The notes under the pieces were generated by a model. The model was not told where the DNA came from. It made no database searches and saw only the letters and a list, made by a program, of their open reading frames with translations. A stretch of 64,000 bases of DNA from Fragilaria crotonensis (lineage: Eukaryota; Bacillariophyta; Fragilariophyceae; Fragilariales; Fragilariaceae): NCBI GenBank assembly GCA_022925895.1, contig JAKSYS010000032.1, forward strand, positions 1-64,000. Direction: 5' to 3'. This document shows, one piece after another, positions 11,764 through 22,505 of the stretch. Each line of letters starts with the position of its first letter. Within the stretch, counting starts at the first letter, position 1. A program made the translations under genes and the position numbers.

Positions 11764-12795
11764 ATGTTAAGGATCATCCTGATATGCCAAACAATGGCCG
11801 TCGTCACTTCACTGCAGACAGTCACGCCGATCAGATCCAATTCAAAGTCGAGATTTACGTCCTCTGTCATGTTGGCACGAAAGGGAGCCATGAGTCGGAA
11901 CAAGGGATTCGGAAACAAGAAGGACGAACCAGTCATAAATGAACCACTTGTTAAACAAGAAGGCCGCATCTACTCCATGCCGGCACTCTATGATCTCGCT
12001 TTTGGTTATCGCAATTTTGAACACGAAGTTGATTTTTTACTATACGCCCATGAGCAATTCGCCGGCTCACCTGCCACCAGTGTACTGGAATTGGCTGCTG
12101 GACCAGCGCGGCATTCCTTGGGAGCGTTGCTTCTAGACGACGGGTCGATTCGGAGAGCAACTGCACTAGATTCTTCACCAGAAATGGTTCACTATGGAAA
12201 AGACCTGGCGTCACACGAACTCGGAGAGGCGATTGCATCGTTTCAGTACTTAGAAGGTGATATGAGAAACTTTCACTTGACACAAACACACGACACCGCA
12301 TGGATACTATTGGGATCCCTTCAACACATGACTTCTAATGACGATGTACTAGCGTGTTTCCGAAACGTGCACAACGCTCTGAACCAAGGAGGGACTCTCA
12401 TCCTCGAACTCCCTCATCCGCGAGAAACCTTTTCCATGGTCGAATGCACGCGCAACGGTTGGGAGGTTCCACTCGAAGATGACGCGGGCGATGCATACGG
12501 AGAATTGCAAATCATCTGGGGGGACGAGAATGATACGTTCGATCCAATTACCCAAGTTCGTCAGTTCAGCGTCTCCATGGAAATAAAAAGTGATCTACCC
12601 GTCAGTGGCTTAAAATCGGTGAATGAAATTGTCCCGATTCGGTTATTTACATCCCAAGAGATATGTGCCCTGGCGACTTTTTGTGACTTTGAAGTGGTAG
12701 CCATGTTTGGAGCGCTGGATGAAGAAGTCAGCGTTAACGATGAGGAGGCATTTCGCTTGGTCTGTGTCTTGCGAAAGAATACGGGTAAACAATAG
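11764..12795 (+). CDS. Class I SAM-dependent methyltransferase
   Basis: Single-exon, 343 residues from ATG 11764. The SAM-binding motif I is VLELAAGPARHS from residue 107, followed by an acidic strand end in TALDSSPEMV (motif II) and a GDMRNF segment. The motif IV/V region includes WILLGSLQHM and GGTLILELPHP. This is the order of the seven-strand class I (Methyltransf_25-like) fold. The first ~60 residues are hydrophobic then basic (MLRIILICQ... SNSKSRFTSS), suggesting an organelle-targeting extension. The substrate cannot be told from sequence. The reading frame is intact. Confidence 0.8.
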   Translation: MLRIILICQTMAVVTSLQTVTPIRSNSKSRFTSSVMLARKGAMSRNKGFGNKKDEPVINEPLVKQEGRIYSMPALYDLAFGYRNFEHEVDFLLYAHEQFAGSPATSVLELAAGPARHSLGALLLDDGSIRRATALDSSPEMVHYGKDLASHELGEAIASFQYLEGDMRNFHLTQTHDTAWILLGSLQHMTSNDDVLACFRNVHNALNQGGTLILELPHPRETFSMVECTRNGWEVPLEDDAGDAYGELQIIWGDENDTFDPITQVRQFSVSMEIKSDLPVSGLKSVNEIVPIRLFTSQEICALATFCDFEVVAMFGALDEEVSVNDEEAFRLVCVLRKNTGKQ

Positions 12796-15700
12796 AATAA
12801 TTGAGCTCGCGGGCGTGGCGTCAATGGCACAACGCAGTATTATCCTGTATTCTCCAGGTCTCTAATCGAGTTCGATGACAGTGTAGCATTCTCGAGCAAA
12901 GCAGGCAACTTCCCTCGTCACTTTAAATGAGAGTCATGCTTTACATGGATCGTGCCTCTGGTACCACAGCAACTTCAAGGCATTTGCATTCCAGAAAACC
13001 AGATCTTTCTATGGGAACATAGATCACAACATTTGATATTATATCACCAGCACTACTAGCTACTCAAACGCGTATTGCTGTGCACTGCCGCAACTCCGGT
13101 CCAACAAATCAGGCTCTTTATTGAAATTCCAGCATTATGTTCTTGGCACTTCAAACAGATTCCTTTCTCTCGTTATCCTACATTATTTGCCTCTTGGTAG
13201 CCTGTGATTCCTCTGCTTGGTGGTCAGGAAGGATACAAATCTTCAATCAACAAAGCTACTTGCTGCAAGACAAAGGCCATATCACATCCTTGATCATCCT
13301 TTTGAAAGTAAGCTTGAAAGAACATGCCCATCCCAGTTGCCTTGCATTTGCAGAATGCGTTGAACAGTATTTATCTCACCCAGCTGACCAAGGTGAGCAA
13401 CCTCTTCAATTTTTCCACCACGTATACAACCAACCTTTCGATGACGCAATATTGAGACGAACTCTTGTTGGCTGGTTTCCGACTTTGAAAGGATTCTCTC
13501 TAAACAATGGTCTATTCTAGCATCCACACCAGCACTCCTCAACCAAGCCATGACCGATCACTCTTGGACCCACTGTGCAATGGCCTCCTTCTTCCGGCTG
13601 TGTGGAACCCAGGTTGCTGCACTGATGAAATGGCCGAACTGCATCAGCATCACTCCCATCATAACCTTCTCCCCGCATCCGGTGTACATTAACAGCTACA
13701 TCTCTTTCCAGCTTCTCAGCAGTCACCCATCAGTCCAATGATGCTGGTTATGAAGAGTTCAAATTGCTTGCCACTGAGATGGAAATTAACAGTTAAGAAT
13801 CACTTAAAGATGTCCAAAGGAATGCTTGTCCGTGCTCCTGAAGTAAAGGCTGGTGTCCTACGGACACTTCCTACTGCTGCCACGCTTATCACTACCACTG
13901 GTGTTCAACAATGTATTTATATGGCCAGCAGCAATCCTTGACGATGCCGTGGTACTGTAGTTGTCAGCAACCATCGTGCTAAATTGACAAGATGAATTTG
14001 TAAAAGGACTGCAGCAAAGGAATGATCTATGACAACTAATTAGTACAGGGTAGACACCAGCCACCAGCCCCAGCCTCTGGTCAACACCAGAAAACCCCGT
14101 TGCAAAACCTTATCATAGTTCGCAAACAACAAGGTTTATCTATGTAACTCATTTAGCACTGTTGTACCAATGCTCTGCAAGTATGCATCACATACCAAGA
14201 GATGCTTGTTGCCACTCCTTCACTCCCTCCAGCAACAATGAATGCTTCATCATGATCATTGATGTGAGTGAGCTGATGCATGTTACTTTGCCTCAACCAC
14301 AGGCACAACCTTGTTCCAATGGAAATTGAACATCTGTCCATATCAGAACCTGTGCTATTTTTTAGTCCTCATCACAAGTGCTATTTAAATTGCAGGCAAA
14401 GTAATGATGAGGAGTATGGGCTAAACTTGATCAGAGATCTCTTGGTAGGTGCCTATTCTGTTGTTTCTATTTTGCATGGCATGACAGCACTGCTACGCCA
14501 CTACATTGCTTATATACTTATGTACCTATCAGATAGGTCATTGGTTTGTATTGCCGCGGTCGTCCCTGCAGGCATAGTATCTTGTTGTTGGTCACCTTGT
14601 GAATATCAGCACAAACACCCAAGCACCATTCATACCAGAAAGTATTCATCCATTGTGACATGGGTTGATTTGCATAATATACAGTACGGTTCAAACCCAT
14701 ACAGTTCCAATATCATCACACACCTGCAGCCCAATTGGCTGATCTCTGAGCAAAAGATGATCTATGCATTTGATTTAAAAACCGAATTTTGAAGGAACAA
14801 ACATCACCACCAAAACATTTGTTGTTCTAAAATTGCAGCCACCATAACCATCACTGTAAGAATGATGTGATCCATACTTTTGTGTCATCAACCATAATTT
14901 TACAGATGAGATTAAGCAGTTATGAAAAAATGTTTTGATATGCAATTACTGATCAAAGTCATTGTACACCAGCTGTCTTTAACATTCTTTTTGTGGTACA
15001 ACAGGGCATTCTTTTATCAACTTATGATGTTCCGCAACAGAGGACAAAACAAGGTTCTATTGGTATTAGTACTGTAGGGAATTGTATATTGCCATAATTT
15101 TCTGGAAGATTTCCTGATGCCACACCACAATCTCTGATTGTTCTCCCGAAAAGAATGGTCTGTCCCTGATTGCCTGTCAAACAGCTTCGGGATCCTGTTT
15201 CCTCTTTTGATTGCATCTGCATTTTGCTTTGCCACGCTTGGTATTGATACACTGTAGAATCTTAATTATTCACTTGCATGCATTCCCAAACTCTCTTAAG
15301 TCTTTGTGTTCACGCAGGAACTCATACTCCATCACTGCCGTTTTGGGCTAGCATTAAGATGCTGGAAACCTTTTGTTTCCTATTTCCATCAGAAAAATCT
15401 TTGCTCACTCCCCTCTACTAAGGAGGCGTTTGCTTGGGGGTCCGTAGGGTCGCGTCCATTGCACCAACAAGATTGGATTTGATGTTTCTCATCAATGAAT
15501 ACTGAATACTGCTGTTCATTGACATGTGTTAAAATCTCATGACGTTTTGGTGCGATACCAGAATTGTACAGTACTTCGGACTTCGGACGGTTTCAAACGT
15601 CACAATCAATTCCGGACTTTTCCGGATTACTCTACACTGGTAGATTTCTGTGATTATACTCGAGTTCTACTAGTAGATGGCGTACTCGGAGTACTGAGAG

Positions 15701-16275
15701 TACAATTCGAATTTGAGTACTTGTGTGCTTCTACCAGTACCAGGTTTTGCAGTACAAGTACTCCGCACGGTACATTTTTCGCTTTTTAAATTCAATGTGT
15801 GATTCGATGCGACATCCATTGCAAAACCATGTTTCATGATACACATGCACAACTGGAACACGACAACGCGACAACCATATTGCATGCATGTATGTACATA
15901 CATGCACAAACGCATAAAGCAAACAACGCATTACTCCAGTATTCTACTCCGAGTAATTTTTAGCAGGACGCCTTCAATTCCACTCACGCAGCTTTCTTGG
16001 GGCGAAAACCACTCCCACGACAGTGTTCGGTTCGCATTCCACCTCGTTCCCGAACAATGAACCCAGTCAAAGGGAATGCAACGGACTAGATACCACGGTA
16101 TCGTCATGCGTATTGGAATGTGCCATCGCAATTGAGCCGCGGGTCAAAGCACTGACAAGGACCTCACTGAGAGCCTGTTGCAAGTCGTCTCCCTAGACTA
16201 TTTGGTGGTCAGTGCCATCAAAGAAACCGGTTCTAATAAGGGATATCATTCTAGATGTATACTTTAAGTGCTATA
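12796..16275. other. 3.5 kb gene-poor region
   Basis: No host gene was recognised. Short open frames occur on both strands (up to 170 codons near 14280-14792) but none has a recognisable motif. Overlapping frames on both strands are about equally open, as expected by chance in this composition. Some short minus-strand stretches look protein-like (for example near 13300-13540), so decayed mobile-element sequence is possible. I could not name one. No terminal repeats were seen. Confidence 0.4.
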
Positions 16276-16867
16276 ATGGTGGATGACTTCGGCGATCGAG
16301 GGTTGTACACGAGAGACCTTTGCCAAGGCGAGCCACACGGCCTTGGAAAGATGGATGGTATACGATGACGGTCGACTCTATGAAGGATGCTGGGATTATG
16401 GTAGGTATCACGGACATAGTTCTACGTCCTTTCCCACTATAACGATCGCTGCAGAGGTGAATACAACTATGATGCAAATGCACGGTCGAGGGGTATACTG
16501 GTGGGAAGATGGACGAGTACATGTTGGGCACTTCAGGGACAATCAACGCCATGGACAAGGATCATACCTGTTGCCCGATGGTTCGCGGTATACTGGATCA
16601 TTCATCTTTCGAAAGATGCACGGCCATGAGACACACATGTTCCACTGCGGTTCGAGATACGAAGGTGAATATCAGTATGGACAGAGTGATGGGAATGGCA
16701 TTCTTCATTATGCAAGTGGACATCAGTGCGAAGGGCGATTTCTGCTAGGGCATTGGCATGGACGCGGGATCTTTTCAATCCGCGACGGGAGCCTTAAAAG
16801 GAAAGGTCAGTGGATGAGAGGCGAACCGGCTGTTGAATGTTCCAACCAAGACATTCAAAGAGTATAA
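16276..16867 (+). pseudogene. MORN-repeat protein, frame-disrupted
   Basis: About seven MORN units (YxGxxxxxxxHGxG) can be read, but across three frames. The frame from ATG 16276 gives GEPHGLGKM. A second frame gives DDGRLYEGCWDYGRYHGH. A third gives NDRCRGEYNYDA. The second frame then resumes with MHGRGVYWWEDGRVHVGHF and runs through RYTGSF, RYEGEYQYG and QCEGRF to the stop at 16867. The three frame changes (about 16350, 16412 and 16470) each fit a one-base indel. MORN repeats commonly bind membranes or act as scaffolds. Either the gene is decayed or the consensus sequence has indel errors. The C-terminal 130 codons are clean. Confidence 0.75.
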
Positions 16868-17345
16868 TGCTTAGCAAAACCTCGAACAGGTTTGATTCGA
16901 TCTGATCATACAGGTTTGGTAACAACGAAGTAGACAGTATTTCAAACATCACCTCGATTCTCCGACTTGTTCAAGCGAATGAATGCAAGGCTTCCCACCA
17001 TACTCCATAAGGTGCCACAAGCTATTTGCAGCAAGGTACTAGCTTGACCCTTGGACTCCCACGATTAATATACTTAGAATCAAGATGTGACAAAAGCAGA
17101 ATATTCGATCAAGCAGCAGCGTCGTATGCAAATCTTCCTACCAGTGGTTTGCCAAAATATGCAAGAAATCAGCGGAAGATAATCGCTTCCTAGTCAGTTT
17201 CATGTTCTGTCAATCTATCTACCCCCAAGCGTAACAAAGGGAATGCAAGCACATAATGACCGGGAGCTTCCAATCGTTGTCCTCGTTTGTTAATCCATCC
17301 ACTCCGACAAAAGATAAGGGGGCATGAACGCAGACACTGAAAGGC
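16868..17345. other. Convergent intergenic space, nothing recognised
   Basis: About 480 bp between the MORN gene and the convergent gene ending at 17346. No open frame of note, RNA gene or repeat was seen. Confidence 0.45.
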
Positions 17346-18686
17346 CTAACCCACGGAGGTGTCGGGGTGTCGACCTTGATGTTCTCGCTGTTCGCACTGG
17401 ATTGGAGTTTCACTTGGGGGCGCAGCCTGATCTTTCTGCGTTTTAGGAACGAATTGATCCCAAATAGAGCGTTGGCGCTCTTGCAGATTCCTTAAAGCCT
17501 CCTCTCCCTCTAAATTGGCTTGATCCTTGTCATGTCTCGGTGACCGGAAAGACTTGCTTGGAGTCCCCCGTTTGCGCTTCCGACTCAGGGGACGACCGTA
17601 CATGGAAATCTCCACACCGGCATCGAAGAAGCGAATAGGTGGGGCCCTTTTCGGTGTAACTTCATCGCCTGAACTGTCTCCTTCAATCTGCGCAGACGCA
17701 GATTCCTTCCCACCGACATAAATTATATAGTATGGTGCTGAGTCCTCGTTTTCTGTAAGGTAATTGGAACCGTTCTTTTTTCGATCACGTTGTTCGACTC
17801 TACTGTGCGTCGGAAGGGCAAGGCCACTTCGACCAACATCCTTCGATGGGTCCTTTTTCGCTAAACCGGATTTCGCCGCAACTAGCTGGCGGATAAGATC
17901 TGCAGGGGCTGTTGAGCCGCCAACCTCGATATTCTGGACAGGACTGATTAGCTCGGAAACTTCTTCGGAAGCAGACGCACCATCAGACAAGTCGCATTGC
18001 CGTGACGCAAAATAATGATCGCCTGGAAGATCAGATCCTTCTTGGAGCATTAGGCGGAGAAGCCCTCCATTACTCGATGATGGCTCCATGCCGTATGCTC
18101 CCAAGTCGGTTCCTATAGATAACCCGGGCGGACCAAAATCACGGCTGAGGGCATCAACTACACCACGTCGATGATCCGAAGGTACCCATGCATGTCGTGG
18201 CGTCCCTATGCGGTGGGAAAGGAACGGATTTTCAAGACAATCCAAGGACAGATCATATCTTCTTATAGAATCACGGGTCAACTGTAAATGCTCTCCATCG
18301 GCGAATGCTGAAGCATCGCTCAGAAGCGACACGTTTGACCCGGCAGGAAGTGTGCCTTCGGCGTGACTGTAAGAGTTCCTCGCGTGAGACATCAACGCAT
18401 TCCCAAATACGCCCGCCGAATGTGCAGGAGGAACACATCCTCCATCTACCATCAATTGTTGCCGAGGTTGAACACCGCAAGGTAGCTCTCGAATACGTCG
18501 GTTTCCTCTTTCGCCATGGAGATGCACACTTTTTCGTGTGATGTTGTTATGGGCAGGGTCTTCAGCATTGTACTCGTGATCATATGGATCGTAGGTAATT
18601 TGAGACACTGCAGTCTCGCCAACTACATGGAAAGAGGGTGCAAGAAGAGAGTCAGTTGGATGCTGATGACTGGGAACGCGATCCAT
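17346..18686 (-). CDS. Hypothetical disordered protein, possibly nuclear
   Basis: Open frame of 446 codons from ATG 18686. There is no recognised domain. The C-terminal third has basic clusters (RKRKRGTPSK, followed by SPRHDKD) that look like a nuclear localisation signal. It is also rich in Pro, Ser and charged residues. A segment near FFDAGVEISMYGRPLSRKRKR is the most structured-looking part. The first exon may be misplaced: a CATGTAG acceptor-like site lies inside the N-terminal 25 codons. Length and lack of stops support a real gene. No function is proposed. Confidence 0.55.
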   Translation of the reverse strand: MDRVPSHQHPTDSLLAPSFHVVGETAVSQITYDPYDHEYNAEDPAHNNITRKSVHLHGERGNRRIRELPCGVQPRQQLMVDGGCVPPAHSAGVFGNALMSHARNSYSHAEGTLPAGSNVSLLSDASAFADGEHLQLTRDSIRRYDLSLDCLENPFLSHRIGTPRHAWVPSDHRRGVVDALSRDFGPPGLSIGTDLGAYGMEPSSSNGGLLRLMLQEGSDLPGDHYFASRQCDLSDGASASEEVSELISPVQNIEVGGSTAPADLIRQLVAAKSGLAKKDPSKDVGRSGLALPTHSRVEQRDRKKNGSNYLTENEDSAPYYIIYVGGKESASAQIEGDSSGDEVTPKRAPPIRFFDAGVEISMYGRPLSRKRKRGTPSKSFRSPRHDKDQANLEGEEALRNLQERQRSIWDQFVPKTQKDQAAPPSETPIQCEQREHQGRHPDTSVG

Positions 18687-21600
18687 TTAACAGCATTCCG
18701 AACGCCGGTCAATGCAACGTGTTAGCGCAATCATGTCTTCGATGTCAATGAACACAAGCTATCTCAGCATCTGCACAAGCATCTAGCACCATTGCCAACC
18801 TTCTCACAAAATATTCAGCAGGTAGCAATGCACACGGAATCAACAATTTCAATTTCACTGCCACCTTTGCAAAACAACGCACCCACGATTTTCGGCCTCT
18901 TTGAAGGCTGACAGTGACTCCTTCCACCACCTTCTCGCTTTTTATACATGATATTCGTTGCCATACTCGAAGCCTTCTGTTTCGCTCGAAAGGTGAAACC
19001 TCTATTCTGCATTGCCTTGAGTCTGGACGCTCCTGAAGTGATCCACTTCTCCTGGCTTGACATCTCAGAATTTTTCAGTGATACAACTCTGGATTCGAGG
19101 TTCATAATTGGTTCCATCGCCCTTGTTCCCAGTTTGCTGGAGTCCCACCCACTTGTTCCCGTCGCCTCAACTTCTTACAGGAGTCCCAAGTCCCAAGTGG
19201 CGGCAAAAGACATACACAGGACACGTGCTATATAACCTACGAACACTTTTTCATGTACGGCTGGTTGAAGTTGAGTCCGATGCGTCTGTCACACAGAAGT
19301 GTCCACAACCTCAAAACTCACTCAATATGTAGTTATATAGAGTCCGTAAAGAACGTTGGTTCCGGGTGCACTACTGATAATGTCCATCGATCACAAGCAG
19401 CTGGGCTGCCTGCTACAGGTACTGTAGCTATTGAAATGATATAAATCCCACTCGAGGAGCGGTGATGAGAGCACCCCCAATCATCACTCTGTCATGTTTG
19501 CTGTGTCCGCGCATCTTAAGAAACCAGATTTAAACAATTGTAAAGACAGTATCGTTTTCGAGCTGGTGGCGGGCCATGTTTTGTGGAACACCTGGATTTG
19601 GCTGGGATGCGCCCCAGGTACCATGAGTTGTTGAAAGATTACTCCCTCAGTGCTGCAGTTGATCACAGCAATCCGGAGAAGAGCCGCCCAGCAGTTGTTG
19701 TCGTCCGGCAGGCAACCGATGATGACATTTGGGGGATCTGTTTGTGATAGGTGAAGTGGAATCTTGAACAAGCACTGCATCCGGCGAGTAATTGGCAGCC
19801 AGCAGCTGATGGGCAAGGTTATTTACATGCCATGGATGTGTTCTTGGGAAGGGAGGGCAGCTGGACTGCAGGAGAATACTAGCCATTGGACCAGCAATGG
19901 CACACAAGTTACCAACCCATGATGTATTGCCTCAACTTTAATGAGGATTCCTCATAGCTGACCCGTCACTTTTGTCAGGAGGATGTACTTTGCCAGTGGG
20001 CTCTTGAAGCTCTTTCCATGTAGAGTGTTAACATCAAAGACTCCGCATCTTGTGATGGGCCTAAAACCTTGTTGACCATTGTTTTGTCATACAATTTGCC
20101 CATTAGCTCCACCAAAGGAAGCACTTCTCTTGTACTACAGTAGCCCTTGAGATTGTTATTAATGCCCCTGTTGTTGGCAGGAAGTGCAACTCCACTCTAC
20201 TAAACTCTTGATGCCTGCAGTATGGGCACCAGCCAACCAGCAAGCATGATGAAGATGCAGCATATTCTTGACTTGGCAGTTCACCATTCTCTAGTATTCT
20301 GCTTTTTCTGGATTCAGACACTCATTGTGAACTTCTTGCAGTAACCAATTCATGAGGCAGCCACTCATTATGATTGGCATGTAAACACAAACTGGTGACT
20401 GTGACATCATCAGGCACTGTACATCGCCAAAGTATGGGTAAGAGTGAGTGCCTGTAACTCAAGTACGTTGTCAACAGCAAATGCTTGAACACAGCATGGC
20501 CACGCAGCTTCCACAGCCAGTACAGTTCCACTTACCAAGCAATTCCGCCATGCACATGGAGCACAAAAGAATACCTCCTTGAATGGTATGCATCCTCAGC
20601 CACCGAATACTACGTACTGTTTCGATTGTGGGTCATGCTTCAATGCATAGACTTGTTCAGGGGTTCCTGCTCATTCCATCTCAAGAGATGACAACTAGAC
20701 CGAAGGATGCACAAAATCACATGTCAGATGTATTACTGTTGACATCCACCTGGAAAAGCGCAACCTCACTGAAACTGCAGCACCATCCCATGCTTACCTT
20801 GTGGATGCCTTCATTTGGAAAAATAACCTCCAGAACAGGTGGGCATCTCACCCCAAGGCCTCCATATTGAACAACATTGGGCCTGTTCTGGATGAGCTGA
20901 ATCAGCTGTGGAATAACAATAAGGTGCAGGAACTGAACTAGCAGCAACACTGGGATAAATGGATTTGAGAGCCATTGGAGGTAAAGAAAGTGCAACAGAG
21001 GATGTAACCGAAGCCTTGAATCCTCTGAGCGTCAAGTGACCTGGTACGTGAAAGAATTGGTGGACTCGTCCATTTTCTGTATGTTGCTGCTTTCCTTACA
21101 AGACAAGCAGCCATGCCTCAAATATCATCATGCTGGGAAGGGCTGTGCACTCTTTTATTGGAACCAACCCTCATCGTCCAGCAAGCTCGAGGTCATGGCA
21201 AGTACATGTAGTGTTGCTCAGACAGTTTTGGAAAGCAAATGCTGGTGTACTGGTAGCTAGGATGTCCAACTTTGTTTCCATCACCGCAAACGGAACATCG
21301 TTTTTTTGGAGGCGACACTGACAAGGAAAGCTTCAACTAAAAATGCGCACTCAGAACACCCCCATCAAGGTTTCACTTTTGTCAGACAGGAAGTGGATTG
21401 GCAGCGTGTTTTGACAAGCATTGTATAGCAGGTTCTTTTTTTGCTTTTGACTTGAGTCTGAAAATTCTTTTGCACATCTGAATGTTCTTGTTCTGTGCGC
21501 AAGTGCATAGTAGTCTGCATAGTATATTTTACTAGAAGCGAAGATCAGAAGAAAGTACTTTAAAGCTCGTATGCAGACTGATGCATAGACCCTGTCAACC

Positions 21601-22505
21601 TTCAAAATCCTTTGAAAGTTTTCCAAGGTTGGAGTTAAACTGACTTTGTCCCATAAAACAACGAGAAACATATCCCAGGTAGGCAAATGAACGGGATTCC
21701 CGTTCAGGTGGCTAAGGTAGACACTTCCGGTAGAGTATGTAGCATGGAGCATGGTGGTAGTATGGATTATGCAGGCAGTTTTGCCATGCTTATTGCATAA
21801 GGGCAGTATGGCAGTGGTCGTGTTGTTGGTGAACAAATAACAGTCAACAGTAAACTTAAGTTTAGTAGTAGAACCTAGAAGTCAACTGTCGGACTTGACA
21901 GGAGAGGAAGTGAACCTGACAACTCGTCCAGCCTTGGGCAAAGAAGTCTTGAAGAGATAGACCATGGCAGTAGATTTGATGCAACAAATACTTAGATAAT
22001 GCTGATGCTAAGAAGTAAAGGCCTTTACTGTTTTGGATGGGAATCATTATGAGCTTAGACGACAATGAAAAATGAACAAGGTAAGATATACAACATTAGT
22101 TGGAGTCTCACAAAAGGGACTGTTGTCCATAATAAAAAAGAGTGTTGATGTAGTTATCAACAACACTCATGATTTGAATTACTTAGAGCAGCAAATTCAA
22201 ATTGTGACTATGGCCGCGGGCCTTTAGTTCTCATTCTCGGATCATACCGGTAGTGAAACGGGTCACGGACAGACTAAGCAAATATAGGACTGTCTACTGT
22301 ATTACCGTGTGGTATTCCAACTTACAGTAATTATGTTTGACAGTGTGACAGATTGACAGTACGTCTCTTACACGGTACGAGTAGAGTACCATACGGTAGA
22401 ATACTGTTGAGCGTTGAGCTGACTGAAGAAGCGAGACTGACAAAATTGGAATGGAGTTATGATTTATGATGTTGGCAAGGGCTTATTCACGTTCCCAGCA
22501 GCGAC
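18687..22505. other. 3.8 kb gene-poor region
   Basis: No gene was recognised. Many short open frames on both strands (largest 161 codons on minus near 21351-21836) lack motifs and have scattered stops. GTAC/TACGGTA-rich sequence near 22300-22400 probably belongs to the promoter of the ATPase gene at 22506. Like 12796-16275, this could be old decayed mobile DNA, but no family signature was found. Confidence 0.4.

Noticed and set aside
13137-13520. 127-codon open frame with a hydrophobic start resembling a signal peptide
   Set aside because: Nothing follows that looks like a mature protein, and the opposite strand is equally open.
14280-14792. 170-codon open frame in the gene desert
   Set aside because: No motif, no conserved-looking segment, and other frames are similarly open; treated as chance.
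21351-21836. 161-codon minus-strand open frame
   Set aside because: No recognisable domain and an unprotein-like composition near the start; treated as chance.
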